Shown: positions 42,937 through 52,062 of the stretch, one piece after another | Numbering within the stretch: position 1 is the first letter of the stretch | How the letters are laid out: each line of letters opens with the position of its first letter | Assembly (NCBI GenBank): GCA_963766295.1 | Contig: CAVXYW010000002.1 | Coordinates: forward strand, 1-64,000 | DNA from: JBBDRJ01 sp963766295 | GTDB lineage: Bacteria; Actinomycetota; JAICYB01 | Length of the DNA: 64,000 bases | Direction: 5' to 3' | Notes under the pieces: model-generated | Databases searched by the model: none | What the model was told of the DNA's origin: nothing | Seen by the model: only the letters and a program-made list of their open reading frames with translations | Program-made: the position numbers and the translations under genes

Positions 42937-45197
42937 CGCGACTTCAAACCTGCCGTCGCGCCCTTCAGGAACACAGAGCGCAAGAGATCTGACCGCTTCA
43001 AGAGATCTTTGGCTTTCCCGTCGAAGCGGATCTCACCCTTCTCCATGAAATACGCGTGATCTACGAGGGAAAGCGCAACGTTCACAGATTGCTCGACGAG
43101 AACTACTGCCGTTCCTTGCGCATTGATGTGTCGGACCATCCCGAGGAGCTCGGCCACGATCTTGGGTGCCAGTCCGAGCGACAGCTCGTCGATGAGCAAC
43201 AGCTGCGGACGCAGGATGAAGGCTTTCGCAAGTCCGAGCATCTGTTGCTCGCCTCCCGAGAGCGTGCCGGCGGGAACTTCGCGGCGTTGCTCGAGAGCCG
43301 GGAAGGCTTCAAACGTAGCTTCGATGCCGTTGTCGATCGCCTTCCGGTCGTTGCCGTGCGTGTAGGCGAACATCTTGAGGTTCTCGGTGACGGATAGGGA
43401 CCGGAAGATCGCGCGCCCCCCTGGGATCTGCGTGATTCCGAGCTTCAGCCGACGTTCGGCGTCGACGTAAGTGATGTCCCCGCCGCGGAAGCGGACGCTG
43501 CCTTTCGTCGGCAAGCCCAGACCCGAGATCACACGAAGCAGCGTCGATTTTCCGGCGCCGTTCGTCCCAAGCAGAGCGACCATCTCGCCGTCGTCCACCG
43601 AGAACGAGACGTCGAAGAGAACCTGGAGCTGGCCGTAGGAGAAGTCGATACCGCGGCACGAGAGCATCGGCAGTTTCGTCCCGGACGCCGTCAGTTCTCG
43701 GACCTTCTCCTCCTCGACGACGCTGTCGATCAGCTGGTCGAGATCATCGTTGATGAGTGGTGACGAGGTGCGCAGGATCAGCGCCGATACGACGCCGGGA
43801 ACCGCCAGCGATGCGATGGCCCACTCCAGTCCGAACCGGGTGTCGATCCCGTTGAGAAGGAGAAGTCCGGCGATACCGCCGACAGCGGTGATCGAGATCC
43901 CGATGAGTGCCGTGGCGTGCGGCCGCATCCGAGGCGGGACCACCGAAAGCATCGCGACGCCGAGGATGGGATTGAGCAGACCGAATGCCGCGACGGCTAA
44001 ACCGAAAGAAACAACCATCAGGCCGAAGACGGGGGAAAGAACTCCGAGAACGATGAGCAATGCGGCCGCGGCTTGGAATAGGGCGGCTTTACGGAGCAGC
44101 TCGGTCGGGTCGCGCCGGAACATGGCGTCGCCTATCGGGCCGATGAACACCAGCGCGGGGATGGCGAACAGAGGGAAGGCTGCGAACAGCAGTGCTCGAG
44201 CCGTCGGCCCCATACCCCAGCGCTCGTCGAAGAAGAAGAAGAAGTACTGCTGAAGCGGGATCAGGAACATCCCGAATACGGCGTACGCGGTAAGGATGCG
44301 CCGAACGGTTGGGATCAGAAGGAGCCGCCGGACTATCTCGAAGAAGCCGAGCGAGACCTCGTCCTCCAGGACCGGTGCGTCACCGGACCGTCCTCTTACG
44401 GTTTGGCGAACCTGACCCGTGTCCCATCGTCCGAATCCCGGATCGCGCAACCTCAAACTGATCGCGGCGACGAGGAGGCTGACGATTGCGAGTCCGAGAA
44501 AGACGCCGCGCCATGTGAGCCCGAGGATGCCGGTGCATAGAGCAACGAGTAGCGGCGCGATTATGTTGCCCGCGCCGTTACCGACTTGGTAGGCGGAGTT
44601 GAGCCGGACGCGGATCTCCGGCGGATAGGAATCGAAGAGCAGCGGACGATGCACCGCGTGCACCGAGGCCGTTGATGCTCCGTTGAGCATCAGCACGGCG
44701 AACAGGCCGAGGATGCTGCCCACGAATCCCGTGAACAACGTGACGATCGCCCACGCGAAAGCCGTAACGACAGCTATGGACGCACGCCGGGCTTTGCGTT
44801 GTGCGTAAGCGGCGATCGGGAGCGCGGCCAGCGACAGAACCAGGATCTTCATGAGGTTTGCGAACGCGAGCGTCCCGCGGCTCACGCCGAGACCGTCGGA
44901 GATCTCCGGGCCGAGGACGAAGAATCCGTAAGTCTGGAACTCGTCGACGACCACGAGGGCGCCGAGAGCGATCAACGGGTACCAACCGACGCCGGCGCGC
45001 TTGATCCCCTGGCGTAGAGGAGGTGCTTTGTCTTCGCCGGTTACACCGAGCGCGGCCCGGGCGGTTGCGCGCAGGAGATCCGGAGCGGACTCCACCTCGT
45101 CGACCGCGCGCCGTTCCTGCTCGGCGATCGAAAGCTTGGATCGTGACGGACGCTTCTTTGGTGCCGCGCGTTTGCGTCTCGGCGCTCGCTTGGCCAT
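42933..45197 (-). CDS. MFS transporter fused to a LivF-type ABC ATPase
   Basis: A 754-residue fusion. After a very basic N-terminus (RAPRRKRAAPKKRPSRSK) come about twelve helices of a major-facilitator carrier, roughly residues 70-480, including IALGALVVVDEFQTYGFFVL, YPPEIRVRLNSAYQVGNGAG and LLNPILGVAMLSVVPPRMRP. From about residue 510 it is a LivF ATPase: SCRGIDFSYGQLQVLFDVSF, Walker A GTNGAGKST, LSGGEQQMLG and LLLIDELSLGLAPKIVAELL. The coding frame is unbroken across the join. Genes on both sides overlap it by 1 and 4 bp, so one transcript makes the lipoprotein, this fusion and LivHMG. How an ion-driven carrier and an ATPase cooperate is not known to me. Confidence 0.92.
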   Translation of the reverse strand: MAKRAPRRKRAAPKKRPSRSKLSIAEQERRAVDEVESAPDLLRATARAALGVTGEDKAPPLRQGIKRAGVGWYPLIALGALVVVDEFQTYGFFVLGPEISDGLGVSRGTLAFANLMKILVLSLAALPIAAYAQRKARRASIAVVTAFAWAIVTLFTGFVGSILGLFAVLMLNGASTASVHAVHRPLLFDSYPPEIRVRLNSAYQVGNGAGNIIAPLLVALCTGILGLTWRGVFLGLAIVSLLVAAISLRLRDPGFGRWDTGQVRQTVRGRSGDAPVLEDEVSLGFFEIVRRLLLIPTVRRILTAYAVFGMFLIPLQQYFFFFFDERWGMGPTARALLFAAFPLFAIPALVFIGPIGDAMFRRDPTELLRKAALFQAAAALLIVLGVLSPVFGLMVVSFGLAVAAFGLLNPILGVAMLSVVPPRMRPHATALIGISITAVGGIAGLLLLNGIDTRFGLEWAIASLAVPGVVSALILRTSSPLINDDLDQLIDSVVEEEKVRELTASGTKLPMLSCRGIDFSYGQLQVLFDVSFSVDDGEMVALLGTNGAGKSTLLRVISGLGLPTKGSVRFRGGDITYVDAERRLKLGITQIPGGRAIFRSLSVTENLKMFAYTHGNDRKAIDNGIEATFEAFPALEQRREVPAGTLSGGEQQMLGLAKAFILRPQLLLIDELSLGLAPKIVAELLGMVRHINAQGTAVVLVEQSVNVALSLVDHAYFMEKGEIRFDGKAKDLLKRSDLLRSVFLKGATAGLKSR

Positions 45198-45748
45198 CAG
45201 TTCTGTCCTCGATCGACCTCGACGTCGACGCGGAAGGCCGACTCACCGATGCGTTCGCCTTTTCCGTTGAGCAGGATGACGGTCAGCTCGTGATTGTCGG
45301 GAGCGCTTTTGCGGTCGGTGGGACGTGTGTCCTCGATGTTTGCGACTTCGAAGGAAGTGGCCGACGTCGGGAAGATCCCTCTCTCGGCGAAGTACTGGGC
45401 GTCCGGACAACCGGCCGATCGGTCACACGAAATGTCGTCTCTGGCGAAATAGGCGAGTCCTTCGCCAGGAGGCATAGGTGACTCGTCGAGCAGTACGGCG
45501 AAGTAACCGGCATTTTCGGAATCTGAACCGTCGGCACCGACGACTTCGAAGCCCTTGACCGTCCAGCGAATTTCGAAGGGAAGTGTTACCTCGTCCTGGT
45601 CTACCGGGCTGACGATCTCGACGCGTTCGTCTTCTTTGAACGCGAGGTCGTTCACGCGGCACGCGGGTAGAACGGCCGCTATCGCGACGGTCAGCATCAG
45701 CAGTTGGATGCAACGCCTATTGCCGCCGGCCCTCACCCGTCGCGACAC
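45197..45748 (-). CDS. Lipoprotein, first gene of the fused transporter operon
   Basis: A 183-residue lipoprotein with signal CIQLLMLTVAIAAVLPAC, lipid Cys30. After it, IVSPVDQDEVTLPFEIRWTV begins an immunoglobulin-like strand pattern, followed by GYFAVLLDESPMPPGEGLAY, two Cys (DISCDRSAGCPDAQ) likely forming a disulfide, and a final ELTVILLNGKGERIGE. I recognise no named family. GTG start; its stop shares one base with the ATG of the MFS-LivF fusion. The location makes an accessory role in uptake (stabilising SBP or permease outside) the best inference. Confidence 0.75.
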   Translation of the reverse strand: MSRRVRAGGNRRCIQLLMLTVAIAAVLPACRVNDLAFKEDERVEIVSPVDQDEVTLPFEIRWTVKGFEVVGADGSDSENAGYFAVLLDESPMPPGEGLAYFARDDISCDRSAGCPDAQYFAERGIFPTSATSFEVANIEDTRPTDRKSAPDNHELTVILLNGKGERIGESAFRVDVEVDRGQN

Positions 45749-45762
45749 CCCCGACTTCGTTT

Positions 45763-45778
45763 GTTATCGGCCATTAAC
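45763..45778. promoter_or_regulatory. Operator-like palindrome P2 (GTTA-N8-TAAC)
   Basis: TGTTATCGGCCATTAACA at 45762-45779 has identical half-sites GTTA and TAAC eight bases apart. It lies between the start of the transporter operon (GTG 45748) and the amidase (GTG 45820), so it could control both. It shares the sequence TAACAT with the P1 and P3 sites. Confidence 0.5.
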
Positions 45779-45819
45779 ATAGCGCGGTACCCAATACCCG
45801 AACCAGGAAGAATGATCGC

Positions 45820-47229
45820 GTGTCCAAAGTCGAACAAGACTTAGCGTTCCTTCCCGCGATCGACCAAGCGCGATTGGTGCGCACCGGGGAAGTCTCGCCG
45901 GTGGAGCTTGTCGATCTCTACTTGAAGCGCATCGAATCACTTAACGGGTCACTGAACGCGTATCTCACGGTTGTTGGCGAGATGGCTCGGGAACACGCAC
46001 GACGCGCTGCCGGCGAGATCGGCAAGCGCGAACTGCCGCCGTTTCATGGTGTGCCTATTTCGATCAAGGATCTGGATGACACCGCCGGTATACGAACGAC
46101 ACACGGGACGCAGAGCTGGGCCGACCGTATGCCCGATGCGGACAACCACACAGTTTCCCGGTTGAAGCAAGCGGGGTTCATCATCCTCGGCAAGACCAAC
46201 ACTCCGGAGTTCGGTCATTCGGTCGTCACCGAAGCGATGGGTTATCCGCCGGCGCGGAATCCGTGGGACACAAAGCGATCTCCCGGCGGTTCGTCGGGCG
46301 GGGCGGCGGCGGGTCTTGCTGCAGGGTTGTCGGCTATCGCCCAGGGGTCGGACGGCGGCGGTTCGATCCGCATCCCGTCGTCATGCTGTGGACTGTTCGG
46401 GATCAAGCCGAGCCGTGGGCGCGTTTCAGTTGCACCAAATCCTCCGTCTCTCTTTGCCCACGCCGGACCGATCGCACGAACAGTTCTGGACGCCGCCTCG
46501 CTGCTCGACGTCCTGTCGGGTTCGGAGACCGGCGACCTGTTCTCGGCTCCCACTCCCGATCGGCCGTTTGCCGAGGAGGTATCGGCTTCGCCGGGCCGGC
46601 TGCGCATCGCGTACACGAGTGACTCTCCTCTCGATATCGGCGAAGTCGACCCTGCGAATCACGAAGCGGTCGAGTCTGCGGCCAAGCTCCTCGCATCACT
46701 GGGGCACGACGTCGAGAACTCAAAACCTCCGTGGGACGACGACCCGGTGCAAGGCTCGATGCTCCTGCGTGTTGCCGGATTCGCCGACCGGACCGAGTAC
46801 CCCGAAGTCTCGACCATGGAGCCGATCAATCAGATGCTGTACCAGATGGCGAACCAGGCAACGCTTGGTGACTATCCGAAGATGCTGCGCGAGATTCAAG
46901 CGTGGTGTCGTCCGATCGTCGGGTTCTTTGACGGTTACGACGTCCTCGTCACGCCGACGATCGGGATCCAGCCGCCGAAGATCGGGGAATTCGCAAACGT
47001 TCTAGCCAAACCGGATCAGATCGCGCGGTTCCGTTCGATGGCTATGTTCACGATGATCTGGAACAACACGGGTCAGCCGGCCGTTTCGGTGCCCTTGTAC
47101 TGGGACGAGGACGGACTTCCAGTGGGCGTCCAGATCGTCGGGCGGCCGAACGACGAAGCGACGTTGATCAGGCTTGCGGCACAGCTCGAAGAAGCGCGGC
47201 CCTGGGCCGATCGCCGTCCGCCGATCTAG
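45820..47229 (+). CDS. Amidase (amidase signature family)
   Basis: A 469-residue hydrolase of carboxylic amides. Catalytic residues are readable: Lys83 in VPISIKDLDDTAG, the cis-Ser158 in SPGGSSGGAAAGLAAG, and nucleophile Ser182 in GSDGGGSIRIPSSC. IILGKTNTPEFGH and FGIKPSRGRVS also fit. It starts at GTG 45820, divergent from the transporter operon with a palindrome between. A reasonable reading is that the transporter brings in an amide or that the amidase releases the acid for CoA activation. The end is CTAG, shared with the convergent enoyl-CoA hydratase. Confidence 0.92.
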   Translation: MSKVEQDLAFLPAIDQARLVRTGEVSPVELVDLYLKRIESLNGSLNAYLTVVGEMAREHARRAAGEIGKRELPPFHGVPISIKDLDDTAGIRTTHGTQSWADRMPDADNHTVSRLKQAGFIILGKTNTPEFGHSVVTEAMGYPPARNPWDTKRSPGGSSGGAAAGLAAGLSAIAQGSDGGGSIRIPSSCCGLFGIKPSRGRVSVAPNPPSLFAHAGPIARTVLDAASLLDVLSGSETGDLFSAPTPDRPFAEEVSASPGRLRIAYTSDSPLDIGEVDPANHEAVESAAKLLASLGHDVENSKPPWDDDPVQGSMLLRVAGFADRTEYPEVSTMEPINQMLYQMANQATLGDYPKMLREIQAWCRPIVGFFDGYDVLVTPTIGIQPPKIGEFANVLAKPDQIARFRSMAMFTMIWNNTGQPAVSVPLYWDEDGLPVGVQIVGRPNDEATLIRLAAQLEEARPWADRRPPI

Positions 47230-48005
47230 CTATCGAACTTCGGCGGACGCTTCTCGAGAAAGGCGCCGACGCCTTCGCGAGCGTCGTCCTGCTCGGCGGC
47301 ATCGACGATCACTTCCTGTTCGGCCGTCAGTTGTTCGGCGATGTTGGCGCGCTGCAATGAGTCGCGGATGAGCCGGCGCGCTCCTGCGTACGCACCTGTG
47401 GGACCCGATGCGAGCTCCGCGACCAATGCGTCGGCTTGTTTGTCGAGCTGTTCGTCGTCGACTACACGCGTGACGATGCCCCACGCGCATGCTTCTTCGG
47501 CATCGAGCACGCGGTTTGTCAAAGTTAATTCCAGGGCCCGTCGCGTGCCGACCAGACGCGGCAGCCACCACGACGTTGATCCATCTGGCGTGAGTCCGAT
47601 CTTCGTGTATGCGCTAACAAAGCGCGCCGTTGTGGACGCCAGGACGATGTCGGCGACGCAGGCCAGCCCCAGTCCGGCTCCGGCTACTGCCCCTCGCACG
47701 GCGGCAACGACCGGTGCATGAAGGTGATCGAGATTCTCGATGGCGGGGTGGAGGTAGGACGTGACTTCGTGGATGTGGGACGCCATGTCCTTCTGGGAGT
47801 GGAAGGACTTCAGGTCGCCGCCGGCACAAAACGCGTCGCCGCGTCCCGAGAGAAGAACGGCACGCACCGATTCGTTCGCCGCCAGCTCTTCGGTTGCGTG
47901 ATGCAGGTCGCGCGCGACTTCGAGGCTGATCGTGTTCCGCGCGTCCGGACGGTCTAGCGTTAGACGCGCGATGCCGTCCAAGACTTCGAGGGCGACGGTT
48001 GTCAC
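47226..48005 (-). CDS. Enoyl-CoA hydratase/isomerase family protein
   Basis: A 259-residue crotonase-fold protein. ARLTLDRPDARNTISLEVAR, FCAGGDLKSFHSQKDMASH (first oxyanion loop) and VVAAVRGAVAGAGLGLACVA (second) are canonical. The residue after the second loop, and LTPDGSTSWWLPRLVGTRRA, carry Asp in place of one of the two catalytic Glu, so it may be an isomerase or hydratase with altered mechanism. GTG 48005 follows the thiolase gene by 10 bp. It is the last gene of a six-gene minus-strand operon that begins at 52841. Confidence 0.88.
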   Translation of the reverse strand: MTTVALEVLDGIARLTLDRPDARNTISLEVARDLHHATEELAANESVRAVLLSGRGDAFCAGGDLKSFHSQKDMASHIHEVTSYLHPAIENLDHLHAPVVAAVRGAVAGAGLGLACVADIVLASTTARFVSAYTKIGLTPDGSTSWWLPRLVGTRRALELTLTNRVLDAEEACAWGIVTRVVDDEQLDKQADALVAELASGPTGAYAGARRLIRDSLQRANIAEQLTAEQEVIVDAAEQDDAREGVGAFLEKRPPKFDS

Positions 48006-48015
48006 GCGAGGAAGC

Positions 48016-49173
48016 CTACGTCGTCAGGACGGTGCACGCCCCGGTGCCGGGAGCGCCGTAGACCTGCGTGTAGCCGACCTTCGGCCCCTTCTCTGATGGG
48101 CCAGGAACCTGTCGAGCGCCGGCGTCGCCGCGCAGCTGCAGGCAGATCTCGTAAATCTGGCGAAGTCCCGAAGCGCCGATGGGCTCGCCGTTGGCGATCA
48201 GTCCGCCGTCGGTGTTGATGGGGAGTCTTCCACCGATCTCCGTTTCACCGGCGGCGATCATCGCCTCCTGGTCGCCGTCCGCACAGAAGCCGTTCTCGGC
48301 CATGTGCATGATCTCGGCTCCCGCTTCTGAATCTTGTATCTGGGCGACGTCCACGTCGGACGGCGAGATGCCGGCCGCTTCGAAGGTTGCTTTCGCGGCA
48401 TCGACGGTGGGGGAATCGGTTCGCTCGATCGGGAGCCAGGGCGAGAAGACTTCGAAGGCGCCGAACCGTCGCGTCTTTATCTCGGCCGCACGCAAGTAGA
48501 TGGGGCGGTCCGTGTACTTCTTCGCCTGATCCGCGCGGCACATTACGACGGCGGCGCCTCCTTCGTCCGGCGAACAGAACATGTAGTGCGTCAGTGGGTA
48601 GTTGATCGTCGGTGAGGCGAGGATCTCCTCCTCGTTCCAGGGCTTGGTGCGCCACGCGTTGGGATTCAAGGCGCCGTTGCGGTAGTTCTTCGCGGCCACC
48701 TTGGCCAGCGTGGATTGGGTGATGCCGAACTCGTGCATGTAGCGGTTGATCTTCATCGCGAAGAACTGCGTCGTGTTCATCAACCCGGTCTCGACGTACC
48801 AGGAGCCGATGCCGATGAGGTTCGGATCGGAAGAAAATGCGCCGCGCGGGTGCTTGTCGAAGCCGACGGCTACCGCGGTGTCGACCGCGCCCGACGAGAT
48901 CGCCCGCGCGGCCATGGCAACCGCGGTTCCCGCTGTGGCGCACCCGTTGAACACGTGCGTGAACTGCACGCCGGTCAGACCGAGCTGGTTGACCAGAGAG
49001 TCGGCGAAGCCGGCGTGCCAGCTTCCGCCGAACGCCGTGCCGACGTCCTTCCACTCCATGCCGGCGTCGCGGAGCGCTTGCCGCACGGCATGGGCGCCCA
49101 TCTCTAGGCCGGAGGTGCCTTCGAAACGGCCGAAGGGATGCAGTCCTATGCCGACGATCGCGACGTCGGTCAT
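48016..49173 (-). CDS. Thiolase-like acetyl-CoA acetyltransferase / lipid-transfer protein
   Basis: A 385-residue thiolase-fold protein. The nucleophilic Cys78 is in FNGCATAGTAVAMAARA. INRYMHEFGITQSTLAKVAA and LINTDGG-type PINTDGGLIANGEPIGASGL are typical of SCP-x/Ltp2-like proteins. Instead of the usual final CxG, the end reads GAPGTGACTVLTT, with Cys near the C-terminus. It probably acts with the DUF35 protein just upstream (4-bp overlap), the arrangement of Ltp2-ChsH aldolases of sterol side-chain breakdown and of hydroxymethylglutaryl-like synthases. The C-C bond it cleaves or forms cannot be named. Confidence 0.88.
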   Translation of the reverse strand: MTDVAIVGIGLHPFGRFEGTSGLEMGAHAVRQALRDAGMEWKDVGTAFGGSWHAGFADSLVNQLGLTGVQFTHVFNGCATAGTAVAMAARAISSGAVDTAVAVGFDKHPRGAFSSDPNLIGIGSWYVETGLMNTTQFFAMKINRYMHEFGITQSTLAKVAAKNYRNGALNPNAWRTKPWNEEEILASPTINYPLTHYMFCSPDEGGAAVVMCRADQAKKYTDRPIYLRAAEIKTRRFGAFEVFSPWLPIERTDSPTVDAAKATFEAAGISPSDVDVAQIQDSEAGAEIMHMAENGFCADGDQEAMIAAGETEIGGRLPINTDGGLIANGEPIGASGLRQIYEICLQLRGDAGARQVPGPSEKGPKVGYTQVYGAPGTGACTVLTT

Positions 49174-49616
49174 TGCGGCACCGGCCTAAAAGCGAACGTC
49201 ATCACGTCGTTGCCCAAATCGTCTTTGCGGAACGGAACGATCGCGAGCTCCATCTCCATACCGATCCGGAACTCGTCGAGCGCTTCGCCGGTCAGGCGCG
49301 ACTCGACCTTGCAGTGATCAGCGAGTTCGACATAGCCGATCGCGTAGGGCTCGAACGTATCTTCGGTGTCGTCGCCGAGGTAACCGCCCTCGGGCGGGGA
49401 CTTGGGACGGAAGCCCTGCGTCGTGAACGTCCACAGGGTGCCGCGCTTCGGAAGCTCGATCTTTTCCATGTCTTCTGAGTTGCAGCGCGGACAACTCGAC
49501 TGAGTCGGGAACGTCACGGTTGCGCACCGGCCGCACCGGCTACCTAGGAGACGCGGGTCGTCCGAAGGCCAGGTGAAAAGCTGCTCGTCGATCGCGACCT
49601 GGGACATGTGAATCAC
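49170..49616 (-). CDS. DUF35 OB-fold protein with zinc ribbon
   Basis: A 148-residue accessory protein. The rubredoxin-like zinc ribbon has Cys28, Cys31, Cys42 and Cys45 (SRCGRCATVTFPTQSSCPRC). The OB fold follows: GTLWTFTTQGFRPKSPP, YAIGYVELADHCKVESRL and GMEMELAIVPFRKD. Such proteins form complexes with thiolase-fold enzymes and hold acyl-CoA. GTG 49616 overlaps the previous stop by 4 bp, while ATG 49607 is an alternative. Its stop region overlaps the thiolase start by 4 bp. Confidence 0.92.
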   Translation of the reverse strand: MIHMSQVAIDEQLFTWPSDDPRLLGSRCGRCATVTFPTQSSCPRCNSEDMEKIELPKRGTLWTFTTQGFRPKSPPEGGYLGDDTEDTFEPYAIGYVELADHCKVESRLTGEALDEFRIGMEMELAIVPFRKDDLGNDVMTFAFRPVPQ

Positions 49617-50716
49617 AGTTTACTTAACAGCGCCGCTGCTTCCGTCAACGCATCGGCGGTTCGCGTAAGAAGTCCGGGTGTCGTAGCTGCGGACGGGAGG
49701 TCCTTCGGTGTGTGGAAGAACGGGTAATAGCCGGTCACCGAGACCAGGGGCATACCGAGCGTGCACCACTCCTGAGCTTCGCCCATCCAATGACTCGGAT
49801 CAGCCGACTCCTTACGAGGTACCGATTTGGGCACGACGTCGATCGCGTCCAGCACCGAGGTCAACGCTTGGTTTGACTCCGAACCAACCGATGCCGTGCA
49901 CCTTCGCCTGGTGGACAGGATGCCCGGCGCATCCATCGCTGCGATGCATGCGCCGACGTGCAAAACGGCGCGAGGCGTGAACGTCTGCGACCCGAGCAGC
50001 CTCTGAAGGCCGAGGTCTACCAGTTCGTGTCCCGTGGTACCGACGACGAGAACGGGAATGCTGTCGGCCAAACGCTTGGCGATCTCGAGGGTTACCGCGA
50101 TGCCCGTTCCTCGCTCGCCCGCACAGCTGAACCATCCGGATAGCGGTGTCGCGATGATGAGCGGTGCGTCGCCGCTTCCGAAACGCGCCACGACGTTTGC
50201 GGACCGTCCTTGTTCGATGTGCGCATCGATGTCGACTGAGATCGTGTCTTCGATGATCCGTTGCTTGGCTGCACCTTCCACAAGCAGTACAGGGATCTCG
50301 TGGGGCTTCTTGGGAGCCCGGTTGGGAACGGCAAGCGCGCCTTCGAGGGTGCCCGTCGTCGCCAACACGGCTACGCCCGTGCCGTCTTTGCGCGCGGTCT
50401 CAACGAACGCTTCGTGGTCGAGGCGTCCCATCATCGCCGCGAAGGCGTCGATCGAACCGATGGTCGGCGTCGCACCAGTGAGGCTGCCGGCGCCTTCGTA
50501 GAAGAGAGGTAGCGCGTCGAGCGTTTCCCCACCGGCCGTTACCGACCACGAAGCTGCGTAGCGGTCGAAGGTGTAGTCGTGCGCCTCGACCTGTCCGCCG
50601 CGGTGTTCTAGTTCACCAGCGAACCACGCGACGGTGGCGGCGTCGACATCGGTGCCCGTCCGGTGCTCGCCGAGTTCCGAATACGACTCGACAAGCGCGT
50701 ATAGCTCGTCGCTCAT
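49613..50716 (-). CDS. M28 aminopeptidase-like protein with altered metal site
   Basis: A 367-residue protein with M28-type architecture: ELGEHRTGTDVDAATVAWFA, a PA-like insert (PVLLVEGAAKQRI), then the catalytic domain. The expected H-x-D of the first metal site is replaced by IIATPLSGWFSCAGE; the DNxSG element is GERGTGIAVTLEIAKRL; GTTGHELVDLGLQRLLG keeps one acidic residue; YYPFFHTPKDLPS keeps the last His. With two or more ligands missing, ordinary dinuclear zinc peptidase activity is unlikely. It lies between an M20 peptidase and the DUF35 gene, with overlaps of 2-4 bp. Possibly a binding or regulatory subunit. Confidence 0.75.
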   Translation of the reverse strand: MSDELYALVESYSELGEHRTGTDVDAATVAWFAGELEHRGGQVEAHDYTFDRYAASWSVTAGGETLDALPLFYEGAGSLTGATPTIGSIDAFAAMMGRLDHEAFVETARKDGTGVAVLATTGTLEGALAVPNRAPKKPHEIPVLLVEGAAKQRIIEDTISVDIDAHIEQGRSANVVARFGSGDAPLIIATPLSGWFSCAGERGTGIAVTLEIAKRLADSIPVLVVGTTGHELVDLGLQRLLGSQTFTPRAVLHVGACIAAMDAPGILSTRRRCTASVGSESNQALTSVLDAIDVVPKSVPRKESADPSHWMGEAQEWCTLGMPLVSVTGYYPFFHTPKDLPSAATTPGLLTRTADALTEAAALLSKL

Positions 50717-50718
50717 GT

Positions 50719-52062
50719 TTATCCGAGGAAGTCGCGGATCAACCCGTCCCACATCAGCGCGACCATCGCCAACGACTCCAGGTCTATCCGTTCGTCGTCG
50801 CCGTGTCCCATCTGGGCGAGGTCGTCCATCGAGATGTTGCGGCTGAACAGGCCGAAGCCGTAGGCAACCGATCCGGCCTTGCGGAAGAACCGTGCGTCGC
50901 TGGCGCCGACCATGAGAAGCGGGATCAGCGAGCTGTCGTCGTAGAAGCACTTGCCGGCCCGGGACATTGCGTCCCACAGCGGTGTGTCGACCGGAGAACT
51001 GGTGGCGTCGTGGTTGTTGCCTCCGATGATTTCGATTTGGTCTGCGAACTCCGTGCCGACTGCCTCGTCGATCATCGCGCGAACTTCGTCCGGGCCGTCG
51101 CCGGGAAGGGTCCGGATGTCGAGCTCGATCTCGACGGTGTCGGGGATCACGTTGAGCTTCGCGCCGGCGTGCATAACCGTCGGGGTGATCGTGGTGTGCG
51201 CACACGAGTACGCCATCCGAGACAGGCCCAGCGGGAGTGTCGAGATCGCCTCGGTGTAGCCCTCTTCGGTGACAAGAGGTTTGGTCATCTCCTCGGGAAG
51301 CCCCATCGACTCGATGAATCCGCGCCACGACTCGTGGATGCGCGTTTGCGGACGGTAATCGCTGATGCGCTTGACGATCTCCGCGGCTTTGGTGAGAGCG
51401 TTGTCCGTCCGGAACGGCATCGATCCGTGACCCGGCGTTCCCGTGACGCGGAGCTTGCACCACGAGATGCCCTTCTCGGCGACGAGAACTGGAAGCTTCG
51501 TTCCATCCGCGCCGGGAAGTGGGAATCCGCCGGACTCGGTGATCACGTAGTCGGCCTTGACGGCGTCGGCATGGTTGCGGAGCAAGTGATCAGCGCCGTA
51601 GGTGCCGCCTGCTTCCTCGTCGGCCACGGCGGCGTAGATGAGATCGCCCTTCGGTTTGAATCCGGAACGCGCGAGCTCGCGAACCGCGTAGGCCATCGAC
51701 GAAGTGAGGTTGAACATGTCGATAGCGCCGCGTCCCCAGATCTCGCCGTCGATGAGCTCGCCGCCGAACGGGTCGTTGCGCCAGCGGTCCTCGTTGACCG
51801 GAACGACGTCGGTGTGACCCAGCAGAAGGACGGACGGAGCTCCTCGGTCGCTTCCTTCAATGCGCGCGACGAGGTTGCCGCGTCCGGGAGCCGATTCGTA
51901 TCGCTCGGTTGTGAGACCGGACCCGGCGAAGAATGCGTCGAGGAGGTCGACGTTGCGCTGCTCCTCGCCGGACTCCACGTTGCCGTCGTTCACGCAGCGG
52001 TTGCGGATCATCTGCTGAATGAGATCGACGACTTCGGCGGGTGCTTGGCTCATCTCGCTCAA
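50719..52062 (-). CDS. M20-family metallohydrolase (acylase/deacetylase type)
   Basis: A 447-residue amidohydrolase. The metal ligands His83 and Asp85 are in LLLGHTDVVPVNED, the bridging Asp in WGRGAIDMFNLT and the catalytic/ligand Glu pair in AAVADEEAGGTYGAD, then YVITESGGFPLPG. The dimer (lid) domain follows around residues 200-320 with the His in PGHGSMPFRTDNA. It removes an acyl or amino-acyl group from small substrates. TTG 52062 gives a 4-bp overlap with the TIGR03084 stop; ATG 52053 is an alternative three codons on. With the upstream amidase elsewhere, this points to amide-linked substrates. Confidence 0.92.
   Translation of the reverse strand: MSEMSQAPAEVVDLIQQMIRNRCVNDGNVESGEEQRNVDLLDAFFAGSGLTTERYESAPGRGNLVARIEGSDRGAPSVLLLGHTDVVPVNEDRWRNDPFGGELIDGEIWGRGAIDMFNLTSSMAYAVRELARSGFKPKGDLIYAAVADEEAGGTYGADHLLRNHADAVKADYVITESGGFPLPGADGTKLPVLVAEKGISWCKLRVTGTPGHGSMPFRTDNALTKAAEIVKRISDYRPQTRIHESWRGFIESMGLPEEMTKPLVTEEGYTEAISTLPLGLSRMAYSCAHTTITPTVMHAGAKLNVIPDTVEIELDIRTLPGDGPDEVRAMIDEAVGTEFADQIEIIGGNNHDATSSPVDTPLWDAMSRAGKCFYDDSSLIPLLMVGASDARFFRKAGSVAYGFGLFSRNISMDDLAQMGHGDDERIDLESLAMVALMWDGLIRDFLG

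Noticed and set aside
42151..43059. A 302-codon + frame over the LivHMG fusion
   Set aside because: Antisense of membrane-protein codons gives a charged, repeat-like product without homology.
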